Below, one piece after another: positions 1 through 9,082 of a stretch of 64,000 nucleotides of DNA. The DNA lies in the NCBI GenBank assembly GCA_964628905.1, contig CAZVNS010000001.1, forward strand, positions 1 to 64,000, read 5' to 3'. Made by a program: the position numbers and the translations under genes. Position 1 is the first letter of the stretch. Each line of letters begins with the position of its first letter. Under the pieces are notes generated by a model. It searched no databases and had not been told where the DNA came from. It saw only the letters and a program-made list of their open reading frames with translations. The DNA is from JAJPXC01 sp964628905. GTDB taxonomy: Bacteria; Bacteroidota; Bacteroidia; Bacteroidales; Muribaculaceae.

Positions 1-25
1 GAATTTCAATAATTTCAAAGAACTC

Positions 26-259
26 TTATGATTTTTTAGTGGACACTAATGATTTGAAGTAAGGAAGTCGATATATCTGAGATTGGCTAAGCGCATTGCT
101 CTTTCCATATTTTTTTTGGAACGTCTCGCTATCTTGTGCCAACTCGTTTCCTATGACGGTGTTTTCGTCGACAAATCGAATCATGCCGACGGCATGTCCG
201 GTAAAGTTATCAGCGCATTGCTTGGGGGAGCGGTTTTTTAATAATTTTAACTGTGATAC
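26..259 (-). other. Open reading frame end, unrecognised
   Basis: The minus strand stays open for 78 codons here, from an in-frame stop at 260-262 to the stop at 26-28. The only ATG lies at 184 and would give 53 residues. The frame reads like the charged, non-repetitive C-terminus of a real protein (for example GNELAQDSETFQKKYG), but I cannot assign a family and see no start signal. It may be the tail of a decayed gene or chance. The rest of 1-319 is AT-rich, with no other recognisable feature and no clear promoter for the next gene. Confidence 0.25.
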
Positions 260-319
260 TTAAACCGCTTTAACGTTATATAGTCATATATTATATTGTC
301 AACATAAATCCACGTCGAT

Positions 320-3300
320 ATGCGTATAATCTCAGCCATAATAACCATCACATTTGCTACTCTCATGTCGTCTGCCCAAAGCTCTCTCTCAGCTCCGGAT
401 TTCGCTTTTCCTGAGAAGGTTACGTCGCAGGCTATAACTGACTATAATAAGGCCATCGCTTCGGGCGATGGCCAGATGGTGATTGACGCGATGATACGCT
501 ACTCGCTGGCTCAGACCGATATCGACCCGGCGAGGGTCAACAGTGTGACAGCGCGTATCGACTCGGCCATCACGGCCTCTGCCGACCCGTTGACGAAGTC
601 GCTGCTGCATCTGCTGCAGGCGCGCACCTATTACGACGCTTACGTGCGCGACTCGTGGGCCTACAATGAGCGCCAACTCCCTCTGGAGCCACTGCCAGCC
701 GACATCACCGAGTGGAGCGGCGACCAATTCCGCATGTTGATCAAGCGCAATATCTCCGAGGCTCTCAAGCCGTACGACGAGTTGGCATCCACCCCTATCG
801 ATCGCTTCAGCAAGGTGATAGTGGCCGACCGAACCACGCAGCAGTACTACCCCGCGCTGCTTGACTTCGTGGCGTCGCAATCGCTCAGCCTCCTCAGCGG
901 CATGAGCAATGACACTTATCAGATAGGCACTCGCTGGCTCGACCCGACCCGGCAGTTCATCAAGCTCGACCCGACGCTGCTTCCAGGCAACCTCCCCACC
1001 GTCATGTCGATATATCAGGCTGCGCTCAAGGCACATGCCGCCGACTCACCCGCCGGGGTGATGTGGGACTGTCAGCGCCTTAACTATGTGTCCACCCATC
1101 TCCCCAGCGACGATGACGATGATGGCGTTAAACAGTACAACAATGCCCTGTCGGCTCTACTGCGACAGTTGGGCGACTCAGAGTATGCAGCGTTCCCTCT
1201 GACGTACATGAGGTATCCGAGCAGGGGCGATGTAGCTGCTTTGAAAGAGTATCTCACGGCCCTTGAGGCGTATGTGCAGCGACATCCCGACTTCCTGCTG
1301 ACCAACACCATCCAGAACCTCATCAACCAGATGAAGCAGAAGTCGGTAGAAGTGAACTATCGCGCTGTCACCACCCTTGGGCATCCGTTGCCTGTGACGG
1401 TAAGATCGACCAACGCCACCGAGGCTGAGCTGCTCGTCTATCAAGTAAATCAGCCGCAGGCCACAAGATTTGACCGCAAAGTCAAGTCCCAATCGAAGCT
1501 TATCGACCGTATCCCACTGACCTTCCCCGACCGCCCATTGGAGCGGGTCGACACCGCTATCGAGGTCACTCTCCCCGCCTACGGCAACTACGCAATTGTG
1601 GAAGCCGTCGATGGTGAGGAGTCGACCAACACCCGACTCGTGGCAGTCACCGACGTGATGCTGGGGAGCGTTTCGGCCCCGGGTACCGACGTAGCCTTCG
1701 TAGTCAACCCCCTCACCGGAGAACCTGTGGAGAAGGTGCAGGTGATGAACTTGGAGAACCTCAGCAAGGATCAGCGTCGGCCGGTAGGCACCACCGATGA
1801 CTTCGGTCTGCTCAACCTGCCCAAAAGGCGCGACGAGCTCAACCTCTATCCCCGCCGCGGCGACGACATATATTCCCCAGCGGTTGGCAGCTACTACGCT
1901 GAGCGCGACAATGATACCCGCTATAGCGCCTGTGTCTATACCGCCCTGCCAATCTACCACCCCGGCGACTCAATCGACATAGCCGCCATCGTGAGCGCTA
2001 CCGACCTCAAGGGCACCCGTCCGGTGGAAGGTCGCCGGCTGACTGTGCAGCTGCTCAACCCCTATTACGATGCCGTGACATCGACCGTCGCCACCACCGA
2101 TGACTGGGGCTGCATACAGGCGCGTCTGCTCGCCCCGACCAACAACTCCCAGGGCAGCTACATAGTTCGCATCTTGACCGAAGGGACAAAGCAGACCATC
2201 ATCGGCTCCGGCCGAGTGATGGTGAGCGACTACAAGATGCCACAGGTGATGGTGACGCTCAACGAGCCCCGCATGGTGGCCGGGCAGCCTGTGGTAATCA
2301 GCGGTAAGGTCACCAACTATACCGGCTTCCCCCTCGAAGGTAGCAAGATAGCGCTCCGGCTCTCCAACGCCCCACGCTGGCGCTGGTGGTACAATGGCGA
2401 CAACACATCTCCATTCTACACCGCAGAGACCACAGCCGACGCATCCGGAGCTTTCACTATCACCATCCCGGCCGCTGTGCTGGTCAACGCCCCGCTCCCC
2501 GACGGGATGATGCGCGCCGAGGTCATCGCCACCGCCCCCTCGGGTGAGTCGCAGAGCGATGCCGTGAGCCTCGCAGCAGGCAAAGCCTATCAAATCAATG
2601 CCGACATCCCCGCGGTAATCAATGCCGGGCGACCCCTTGCCATCAGCGCCACAGTCAACGACGCCAACGGACCGGCCAACATACCCCTGAAGCTCACTCT
2701 AAAGAGCGAGACCGCAAAGGACCGCACATACCTGCTCAAACCGGGCGTTGAGATCGACCTTAGCGACATTGCTTCAGGTGAATACGAATACTCCATAGCT
2801 CCCACCGACGCAGCCATCAGCGCCAAGGCGGTCGAGGGCTCATTGATAATCTACCGCGACGATGACACCGCCTCACCCGTCAGCCAACTGCTGTGGAGTC
2901 CGATTTCTAACTACCTCGACGCCAACGACCGCGGTCAGGCCGTGATGCAGATCGAATGTGCCACCGACTCCACCTACGCCCTGCTCACCTTCACCACCGC
3001 CGAGCGCACACTGCGCCGCGAGTGGGTGATGCTACACCAGGGCATGAACCGCATCAACCTGCAGCTCCCCGATGGCGTCGACCTCGCGCGGGCGACCCTC
3101 ATCGCCACCCGCGACCTGCGCTATGGTGCCAAAAGCCTGTCGGTGCGCTCCGTACGCGCCCAGAATTCGCTCAAGCTCCACATCACCTCGATGCGCGACC
3201 GCGTGACCCCCGGGGCCGAGGAGCAGATCACCCTCACACTCACCAACGCCGACGGCTCCCCCGCCCAAGGAGCGCTCATCGTGGATATGTGGAACAAATC

Positions 3301-5953
3301 GCTACAGACCCTCGCCCCGCTCCGTATGACGGCCCCATACTTTGATTCCGACATCCCAATTGGCTACACCTTAGTCGAGGGATCAGTCTCATCGAGTGTC
3401 CGCAGCAAGGTGCGCTGGCTCAACACCAAATCGGTCGAAGAGCCTGAGTTCAACTTCTACCAGTCGGTCCGCCCCATCTACAGCCGCATGCACAAGTCGG
3501 CCTCACGGATGGACAATGTTGTACTGAGGGAAGTTGCAGTAGCCGACTCCCCTGTCGCGTCGGCTCCCCAACTCAATGCCTCCATGGCGACAAGTGGGGA
3601 ATCAGATTTCTCAGACGAGGTTACAGTCGACGACTCAGGTTCAGGAACCGGAGGAGCAAGGTATGTTTCCCCAACCGCAAATACGGAAGTTGGCCCCGCC
3701 TACCGCGACGCCGCCACACCGCTGTCGTTCTTCCGCCCGATGCTCACCACCGACGCCGATGGCCGCGTCACGCTGACATACACCGTGCCCAACGCCAACG
3801 CCCTGTGGAGCCTCAACGCCATAGCCTACAACAATGAGATGCTGTCGACATCGGCCGTGGCCGAAATCATCTCATCGAAGCCCGTGATGCTGCAGTTCAA
3901 CGTCCCCCGCTTCCTGCGCATGGGCGATCAGGCCCGCCTGCGAGCCACGGTGATGAACTCCACCGACCGCACCCAGACCGTGGTGACACACGTCGAATTC
4001 TACGACACAGCCTCAGGCGAAATCATAGCCCGTGAGGATGCCCAGCGCACAGTCGCAGCCAACGGCTCGGCCACGATGTCGTTCACCGTCAAAGCCCCCT
4101 TCAGCTCCGCAATGATCGGCTACCGCATTGTGGCTACCGCCGGCAACTACAGCGACGCCGAGCGGGGTATGATACCGCTGCTGGAGTCAGTGGCCCCGGT
4201 GGTGGAGAGCGACAACTTCTACATGCACCCTGATCAGGTCACCATCACCCGCGAACTCCCCTCAAGCGACATCGACGGCACCGTAACCCTGCAGCTGTGC
4301 GAAAACCCCGCATGGTACGTCGTGGCTGCACTCCCCGGCCTGAGGGCATCCCAGACCAATACCGCCAACGCCGCCGCTGCCGCAATATTCTCAGCCGCCA
4401 CCGCCGACGGCCTGCTGCGCACCAACCCCCGCATCAAGTCGATGATACACCGCTGGGTAGCCTCCGACAAGTCCGACTCCACCCTCGTGTCGATGCTCCA
4501 GCGCAACGCCGACCTCAAGACAGCCCTGCTGCAAGCCACCCCGTGGATGGTCGACGCAGCCTCCGACACCGAGCGTATGGGACGGCTTGCGCTGCTGTTC
4601 GATCCCAAGGAGGTGCGCTCAGCCATCGACTGCGGAGTGGCCGACCTGGCCAAGATGCAGTGCAATGGCGGCGGCTGGAGCTGGACCCCCGACTACAAGC
4701 AGCCCTCGATGTGGGTGACACTGAACGTACTCGGCCAGCTCGGACGCCTCAAGCAGCTCGGCTTCCTCCCCACCGACGCATCGCTCGACAAGATGATACG
4801 CAACGCACTGACCTACGTCGACTGCGAAACCGCCGCCCAGTACCGCAAAAACCCCAAAGGGGGCTACATGCTCTACGTGGCCACCCGCGACTACTTCCCC
4901 AACATCCCCCAGTCGACAGCCTCAGCGCGCGTCACCGAGTCGACCCTCCAATACATCATCGCCAACTGGGGCGACATGGATGTCACCACCAAAGCCCTGG
5001 CCGCCACCATACTCAACGCCCACGACTACAACGCCACAGCCCGACAGGTGATGCGCTCTGTCCGAGAGTACGCCGTCACCAACCCCGACTACGGCCTGTG
5101 GTGGCCCTCGCTCACCTCCCGCTACAACGGCCGCTACTACAAGATGGCCTCAGCCGCCATAATCCTTGACGCCCTGACCGCCGTCACCCCCGGCAGCGAC
5201 GACATCGACCTGCTCCGCCAGTGGATTGTGGTGCAGAAACAGACTCAGGACTGGAGCGATGCCGCGGTCACCACCGACCTCATCACCTCGTTCCTCAACT
5301 CCGGCACCAACTGGACCGTGCCCCCCGTAGGCGTCAGCGTCGAAGTCAACTCCGACGAGCTCACCGACCGCTCACCCATGGCCGGCACAGGCGAAATCCG
5401 CGCCAACCTCACCGACATGCTCGCCAAGACCCCAGGCCAGCTCACCATCACCAAGCCCGGCAACTACCCCGCTTGGGGAGCCGTCATCACCCGCCAACGC
5501 ATGGAGCTGAGCGCCGTCAAAGCCGCACCCTGCCAGGGCCTGTCGATTGAAAAGACCCTGTACAAAGTCGTAGGCGACGGCTCCGGCCAGCGCCTCGAGC
5601 CTGCCACCACACTCGCCGTGGGCGACAAAGTGCGCGTCGACCTGCTCATCCGAGCCGACAACGACATGGACTACGTAGTGATGATCGACCGGCGCGGCGC
5701 ATGCTTCGAACCCGTGGAGCAGACCCCCGAGCCCACCTTCTCACAGGGCATCTGCTTCTACCGCGAAAACCGCGACACCACCACCAACCTCTACATCGAC
5801 CGCCTCCCCGCCGGCACCTACCGCCTGAGCTACGACCTCTACGTCAACTCAGCCGGCACCTACTCCGGCGGCATCGCCACCATCCAGAGCCAGTACGCCC
5901 CCGCCCTGACCGCCCACTCCGCCGGCGCCCTCCTCACTGTTGCCCCCAATTGA
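320..5953 (+). CDS. Large secreted alpha-2-macroglobulin family protein
   Basis: The 1877-residue product starts with a signal peptide (charged MR, hydrophobic core, cleavage near residues 20-25) and has no lipobox cysteine. An extended N-terminal helical region precedes MG-type beta domains. An MG2-like strand set begins near residue 540 (YHPGDSIDI), the A2M bait-region neighbourhood lies near 945-1170 (TPLSFFRPMLTTDADG), and an alpha/alpha thioester-type domain runs from about 1340, with GGGWSW near 1450. The thioester Cys-x-x-Gln is missing: the expected place reads PGLRASQTNTANA. Bacterial A2Ms are periplasmic or surface protease traps; without the thioester this one would have to act by non-covalent or conformational means (inference). 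It is monocistronic, and a convergent partner is not visible. Confidence 0.9.
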   Translation: MRIISAIITITFATLMSSAQSSLSAPDFAFPEKVTSQAITDYNKAIASGDGQMVIDAMIRYSLAQTDIDPARVNSVTARIDSAITASADPLTKSLLHLLQARTYYDAYVRDSWAYNERQLPLEPLPADITEWSGDQFRMLIKRNISEALKPYDELASTPIDRFSKVIVADRTTQQYYPALLDFVASQSLSLLSGMSNDTYQIGTRWLDPTRQFIKLDPTLLPGNLPTVMSIYQAALKAHAADSPAGVMWDCQRLNYVSTHLPSDDDDDGVKQYNNALSALLRQLGDSEYAAFPLTYMRYPSRGDVAALKEYLTALEAYVQRHPDFLLTNTIQNLINQMKQKSVEVNYRAVTTLGHPLPVTVRSTNATEAELLVYQVNQPQATRFDRKVKSQSKLIDRIPLTFPDRPLERVDTAIEVTLPAYGNYAIVEAVDGEESTNTRLVAVTDVMLGSVSAPGTDVAFVVNPLTGEPVEKVQVMNLENLSKDQRRPVGTTDDFGLLNLPKRRDELNLYPRRGDDIYSPAVGSYYAERDNDTRYSACVYTALPIYHPGDSIDIAAIVSATDLKGTRPVEGRRLTVQLLNPYYDAVTSTVATTDDWGCIQARLLAPTNNSQGSYIVRILTEGTKQTIIGSGRVMVSDYKMPQVMVTLNEPRMVAGQPVVISGKVTNYTGFPLEGSKIALRLSNAPRWRWWYNGDNTSPFYTAETTADASGAFTITIPAAVLVNAPLPDGMMRAEVIATAPSGESQSDAVSLAAGKAYQINADIPAVINAGRPLAISATVNDANGPANIPLKLTLKSETAKDRTYLLKPGVEIDLSDIASGEYEYSIAPTDAAISAKAVEGSLIIYRDDDTASPVSQLLWSPISNYLDANDRGQAVMQIECATDSTYALLTFTTAERTLRREWVMLHQGMNRINLQLPDGVDLARATLIATRDLRYGAKSLSVRSVRAQNSLKLHITSMRDRVTPGAEEQITLTLTNADGSPAQGALIVDMWNKSLQTLAPLRMTAPYFDSDIPIGYTLVEGSVSSSVRSKVRWLNTKSVEEPEFNFYQSVRPIYSRMHKSASRMDNVVLREVAVADSPVASAPQLNASMATSGESDFSDEVTVDDSGSGTGGARYVSPTANTEVGPAYRDAATPLSFFRPMLTTDADGRVTLTYTVPNANALWSLNAIAYNNEMLSTSAVAEIISSKPVMLQFNVPRFLRMGDQARLRATVMNSTDRTQTVVTHVEFYDTASGEIIAREDAQRTVAANGSATMSFTVKAPFSSAMIGYRIVATAGNYSDAERGMIPLLESVAPVVESDNFYMHPDQVTITRELPSSDIDGTVTLQLCENPAWYVVAALPGLRASQTNTANAAAAAIFSAATADGLLRTNPRIKSMIHRWVASDKSDSTLVSMLQRNADLKTALLQATPWMVDAASDTERMGRLALLFDPKEVRSAIDCGVADLAKMQCNGGGWSWTPDYKQPSMWVTLNVLGQLGRLKQLGFLPTDASLDKMIRNALTYVDCETAAQYRKNPKGGYMLYVATRDYFPNIPQSTASARVTESTLQYIIANWGDMDVTTKALAATILNAHDYNATARQVMRSVREYAVTNPDYGLWWPSLTSRYNGRYYKMASAAIILDALTAVTPGSDDIDLLRQWIVVQKQTQDWSDAAVTTDLITSFLNSGTNWTVPPVGVSVEVNSDELTDRSPMAGTGEIRANLTDMLAKTPGQLTITKPGNYPAWGAVITRQRMELSAVKAAPCQGLSIEKTLYKVVGDGSGQRLEPATTLAVGDKVRVDLLIRADNDMDYVVMIDRRGACFEPVEQTPEPTFSQGICFYRENRDTTTNLYIDRLPAGTYRLSYDLYVNSAGTYSGGIATIQSQYAPALTAHSAGALLTVAPN

Positions 5954-6114
5954 GGGGTGGTCTGACAAGTCTGACAGGTCTGACATCCAGGCGCCCCGCC
6001 CGCATGCAGGGCCGCTCCCTGGAGCGTCCACGCAAACACCCGCAATAGTGCGAGTTTCTAAATGAAAAAGCCGTAGGCATTTTGTGAAGGTTTTGTGAAA
6101 AAATGCTAAAACAA
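5954..6114. other. Intergenic spacer with TCTGACA repeats and a GC hairpin
   Basis: Just after the A2M stop there are three near-tandem TCTGACA units (5961-5985). A similar TCTGACTT run occurs at 34028-34050. At 6013-6026 a CGCTCC/GGAGCG hairpin is part of a longer block that resembles, in reverse orientation, the block near 12343. No gene is visible. Confidence 0.5.
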
Positions 6115-6145
6115 TTTGTGGTTTCGGAAAATCGCATTACCTTTG
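6115..6145 (+). promoter_or_regulatory. Bacteroidota promoter of tRNA-Val
   Basis: A TTTG box at 6115-6118 is separated by 19 bp from TACCTTTG at 6138-6145, matching the -33/-7 consensus of the Bacteroidota primary sigma factor. The tRNA begins 26 bp downstream of the -7 box. Confidence 0.85.
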
Positions 6146-6171
6146 CAACGCTTTTCCGGGGAAGAGTCCTT

Positions 6172-6246
6172 GGGCGCTTAGCTCAGCTGGTTCAGAGCGT
6201 CTGCCTTACAAGCAGAGGGTCGGGGGTTCGAATCCCTCAGCGCCCA
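6172..6246 (+). tRNA. tRNA-Val (anticodon TAC)
   Basis: The cloverleaf is complete. The acceptor arms GGGCGCT and AGCGCCC pair, the anticodon stem TCTGC/GCAGA encloses the loop CTTACAA (anticodon TAC), and the T-arm carries GGTTCGAATCC. The discriminator base is A and the CCA end is not encoded. It marks the left side of an accessory island. Confidence 0.95.
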
Positions 6247-6257
6247 CCCCAACGCAA

Positions 6258-6291
6258 GGCCGTGTCATCATCGACACGGCCTCGTTTTTTT
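6258..6291 (+). terminator. Intrinsic terminator after tRNA-Val
   Basis: A perfect 9-bp stem (GGCCGTGTC/GACACGGCC) with a 6-nt loop is followed by a run of seven T. Confidence 0.92.
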
Positions 6292-6313
6292 AGGGAAAGT
6301 GAATTTTTAAAAC

Positions 6314-6370
6314 TTGTATCACGGAATGATACAGGCGGGGATTACCTTTGCATCGTAATTTCTAACGATG
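6314..6370 (+). promoter_or_regulatory. Promoter with palindromic operator, left in front of gene debris
   Basis: TACCTTTG at 6343-6350 is a good -7 box. Just upstream lies a perfect inverted repeat TGTATCA-N5-TGATACA (6315-6333), and downstream CATCGT-N8-ACGATG (6351-6370). The arrangement looks like a regulated promoter, but the sequence it now drives is only the C-terminal fragment of an AAA+ ATPase. Confidence 0.55.
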
Positions 6371-6377
6371 TAAAAAC

Positions 6378-6674
6378 GTGCGCTTCAAGATGCGTAAGTC
6401 GCTGCTTGACGGCACAAATCCGCTCATGACGGCCGGCCTTATCGAAATATCGAGCGACAAGCTACCCTCCCTCTCCTCTGACCAAGCCAACGCTCTGGCC
6501 TCGCGCTTCGACTTCAGCGGCGGCGAGATTGACAATATCGTACGCAAATCACTGATGGCCGAAGTGCTCGAAGGCACCGCACCCTCATTCGGTGAGATCG
6601 AGAAGCTCTGCACCGAGGAGAAAATCGGCAGAGCCGGAGGCAAAAGCGTGGGTTTTATCACCCCTTGCGCCTAA
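6378..6674 (+). pseudogene. C-terminal fragment of an AAA+ ATPase
   Basis: The frame opens with GTG at 6378 (or ATG at 6390) and codes for about 95 residues. The second half, with FSGGEIDNIVRKS and a following helix, matches the C-terminal helical lid of CDC48/FtsH-like AAA+ ATPases. The Walker A, Walker B and sensor segments are absent. The first 30 residues (NPLMTAGLIEIS) may come from the N-terminal part of the same ATPase, in which case this is an internal deletion rather than a simple truncation. It cannot hydrolyse ATP. Confidence 0.6.
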
Positions 6675-6739
6675 TTTTCAACCTCTGTAACACTAAATGG
6701 CACACAAGGTACGTTAAATTTGTAGCCGAAATAAGTTTT

Positions 6740-7165
6740 ATGACACAAACAGAAAAATACATCTGGCTGCTTAACGTCATCCATCAGAGCCGCGACCTCA
6801 AGGACCGCATCCTCCTCAAAGAGATACCATCGGGGCGCGACGGCCTCACCCGTGCCGACACCGACCAGACCCCGACATTCCCCCAGGTGTGGGCCCAGGT
6901 TGAGGATCAGATCAAAGGACTCCCCTTGGTAGCCCACAACAAGCCCTTCGACGAGGCGTGCCTCAAAGCCGTGTTCGATGAGTACGGCATGAAGTACCCC
7001 GGATATGAATTCCATTGCACCCCCGCCGCCTCGCGCCGCACACTCAAGCTACCCAGCCATCAGCTCCACATCGTGGTCGAAGCCTGCGGCTTCGACCTGC
7101 TTAACCACCACAACGCCCTTGCCGACGCCGAAGCCTGCGCCGCCATCGCCCTCAAACTCCTTTAA
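6740..7165 (+). CDS. WYL-regulator start fused to DnaQ-like exonuclease end (chimera)
   Basis: I take the ATG at 6740, because TAAATTTG at 6715-6722 is a -7 box just upstream. The 141-residue product begins TQTEKYIWLLNVIHQS, which resembles the first helix of WYL-domain transcriptional regulators. From about residue 30 it becomes a DEDDh exonuclease of the DnaQ epsilon type (GLTRADTD, then Exo II VAHNKPFDE and Exo III HNALADAEA). The Exo I motif (DxE), which supplies two metal-binding acids, is missing, so nuclease activity is unlikely. The fusion is in frame. Seen: the two unlike segments and the missing motif. Inferred: a deletion joined two genes. Confidence 0.65.
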   Translation: MTQTEKYIWLLNVIHQSRDLKDRILLKEIPSGRDGLTRADTDQTPTFPQVWAQVEDQIKGLPLVAHNKPFDEACLKAVFDEYGMKYPGYEFHCTPAASRRTLKLPSHQLHIVVEACGFDLLNHHNALADAEACAAIALKLL

Positions 7166-7186
7166 CCCAACAGAAGAATTATTAAA

Positions 7187-7582
7187 ATGAAGAAAGAATA
7201 TCTTGAAACGAACAGGGCTTGGCTGGCGGCCAAAGCTCAGGAGCCGGGCGTAAAGGCGCTTGACAGCGGCGTCTATTACAAGGTGCTGAAGTCGGGCAAC
7301 AAGGATAGCCGCACCCCAAACCGCAGCAGCATGGTGACGGTGCATTATACCGGCAAGACCATCAACGGCAAGACTTTCGACAGCAGTCGCGGAGGTGTCG
7401 CTCCGGCATTTCGTCTGCGAGATTTGATCCCCGGTTGGATTATCGCGCTCCAGCAGATGCACGTCGGCGATAAATGGGAGGTCTATATTCCTGCCGACAA
7501 AGCCTACGGCAAACTCAACCAACCCGGTATCCCCGGCGGCTCAACCCTCATCTTCGAAATCGACCTTATAAACGTGATGTAG
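7187..7582 (+). CDS. FKBP-type peptidyl-prolyl cis-trans isomerase
   Basis: The 131-residue protein is a single FKBP domain after a short helical N-terminus. Family signatures are VTVHYTGKTINGKTFDSS, the central LIPGWIIALQQMHVGDKWE and the C-terminal PGGSTLIFEIDL. There is no signal peptide, so it acts in the cytoplasm, speeding proline isomerisation during folding. The start ATG follows the exonuclease chimera by 21 bp, and the next ORF begins 2 bp after its stop, so the three may be co-transcribed. It is one of the few intact genes in this island. Confidence 0.92.
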   Translation: MKKEYLETNRAWLAAKAQEPGVKALDSGVYYKVLKSGNKDSRTPNRSSMVTVHYTGKTINGKTFDSSRGGVAPAFRLRDLIPGWIIALQQMHVGDKWEVYIPADKAYGKLNQPGIPGGSTLIFEIDLINVM

Positions 7583-7584
7583 AA

Positions 7585-7998
7585 ATGAGCAGAGAAAATA
7601 CTCCCGAAAATATAACGCATCTGGAGCCGGACGAGATTTTTGTTTTCGGCAGTAATCTTGACGGTATGCACGGCGGCGGAGCGGCGCGCGTCGCTTACAA
7701 TAAGTTTGGCGCTGTCTGGGGACAAGGCGTTGGACTGCAAGGACAGTCTTACGCCATACCTACGATGCAAGGCGGCATCGAGACCATCAAGCCGTACGTT
7801 GACCAGTTCATCGAATTTGCCCGCGAATGTGACCAAAACACATTCTATGTCACCCGTATCGGCTGTGGCATTGCCGGATTCACCGATGAGGAGATAGCCC
7901 CACTTTTTGATGAAGCATACGACCTTTACAACGTCCGCCTCCCCAAGTCATTCGCCGACATAATCGAGCGTAACCGCAAAAACAATGTACCATGCTGA
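7585..7998 (+). CDS. A1S_2505-like conserved protein (phage-associated family)
   Basis: The 137-residue protein carries the family pattern FVFGSNLDGMHGGGAA, YAIPTMQG and FYVTRIGCGIAGFTDEEIAPLF, known from bacterial and phage hypothetical proteins of the A1S_2505 type. The glycine-rich GSNLxGxHGGGAA and VTRIGCGIAG segments suggest a nucleotide- or ADP-ribose-binding pocket, but the biochemical role is unknown. An ORF in the same frame extends upstream to 7474, but that part is a shadow of the FKBP gene; the ATG at 7585, directly after the FKBP stop, is the natural start. Confidence 0.75.
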   Translation: MSRENTPENITHLEPDEIFVFGSNLDGMHGGGAARVAYNKFGAVWGQGVGLQGQSYAIPTMQGGIETIKPYVDQFIEFARECDQNTFYVTRIGCGIAGFTDEEIAPLFDEAYDLYNVRLPKSFADIIERNRKNNVPC

Positions 7999-8027
7999 AG
8001 GAACGCCTAAACAAACCTTATTAGGAT

Positions 8028-8459
8028 ATGGAACGAATATACTATAACTCAAAGATAGATTGGTGGATACCTGTTATTGTAATTGTTACAGCATCCGTCG
8101 CCTTCATCGGTCCACTGATTGACGGAGAAATATTTTTAGTAGGTCTCCTGCTTGGTATATGGTTATGTATTATGGAAATTGTTATGTTTGCCAGTGTCAA
8201 GTATCAAATTTGCGATGGAAAACTTGGCGTCAGGAATATCTTCTACAAATGAGAGCGGTTTCCTATTGATAAAATCTCCGAGGTCAAAAAGTCGAGCGGA
8301 ATACTGTCTGCTCCGGCTCTTTCAACAAAACGCATATCTGTCAAGTTTTAAGACAAGAAGATTCTGAAAAGTTCCATGCCGTTGGAAATCTCGCCCAAAG
8401 ACCGTGACGGCTTCATCGCCCAACTCCAAGAAATCAACCCTAACATCAAGATAATATGA
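8028..8459 (+). pseudogene. YyaB-like PH-domain protein broken by two in-frame stops
   Basis: One continuous frame of 143 codons runs from the ATG at 8028 to the TGA at 8457. It is interrupted by TGA at 8250-8252 and TAA at 8349-8351 with no frame change. The conceptual protein has two membrane helices (residues about 13-55) followed by a bacterial PH-like domain (PF06713 type) that resumes after each stop: ERFPIDKISEVKKSSG, then KILKSSMPLEISPKDRDGF. The first stop probably replaces a Trp codon. The original stop overlaps the next gene's ATG (ATGA), so the two were translationally coupled. Confidence 0.8.
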
Positions 8460-9082
8460 AAAAACTATTCGCAATGGCAACGCTCCTGGTTGCAGCATTC
8501 ACATCAGTCATGGCGCAAAACATTTCTCTTCCCACACCGGAAACCACGGGAGGAATGCCGATAAATCAAGCATTGTCAGAACGTCGCTCGTCTCGTGTAT
8601 TTGATAGCGAGAAAGCTCTGTCGTTGCAAACTGTCGCAAATCTTCTTTGGGCAACCTGCGGCATAAACCGCTCCGAAAGCGGGATGCGTACCAATCCCAC
8701 CGCCCGTAATTTTCAGGAGATCGACGCTTACTGGTTTGACAACAAAGGTGTCTACAAATACTCTGCCTCTGAAAACGTTCTCGTTGAGGTGGCAAAAGGC
8801 GACTACCGAGCACTTGTGGCCGGCACAGAGTCGCTCAAACAGGAATTCGTTCTTGATGCTCCGGCATCAGTCGTCATCGTGGCCGACACCACAAAAGGCG
8901 GTTTGACCCCGGCCCTAATCGATGCCGGCATAGCATGTGAGAACCTCAACCTGTTCTGTGCGGGGAACGGTCTTGCCACCGTGCCGCGTATGACAATGGA
9001 CGTCAACGGCATCCAAAAGTTACTCTCGCTTCCTGATACATCCCTGCCAGTATTGAACAATCCTGTAGGCTATGCAAAATGA
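8456..9082 (+). CDS. Secreted SagB-type nitroreductase family protein
   Basis: The 208-residue protein has a signal peptide (MKKLFAMATLLVAAFTSVMA) and a nitroreductase fold: RRSSRVFDSEKALSLQTVANLLWATCGIN binds FMN phosphate in this family, and GIACENLNLFCAGNGLATV is the conserved central helix. SagB/ThcOx-like and short nitroreductases of this kind are FMN-dependent oxidoreductases; a periplasmic version of unknown substrate is common in Bacteroidales. Its ATG overlaps the stop of the broken PH-domain gene. Confidence 0.88.
   Translation: MKKLFAMATLLVAAFTSVMAQNISLPTPETTGGMPINQALSERRSSRVFDSEKALSLQTVANLLWATCGINRSESGMRTNPTARNFQEIDAYWFDNKGVYKYSASENVLVEVAKGDYRALVAGTESLKQEFVLDAPASVVIVADTTKGGLTPALIDAGIACENLNLFCAGNGLATVPRMTMDVNGIQKLLSLPDTSLPVLNNPVGYAK

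Noticed and set aside
389..1036. Minus-strand ORF inside the A2M gene
   Set aside because: No family features; a composition-driven shadow, like many others inside GC-rich genes here.
8250..8252. Selenocysteine TGA codon
   Set aside because: A second in-frame stop (TAA) follows, no SECIS-like hairpin is seen, and the position fits a former Trp codon.
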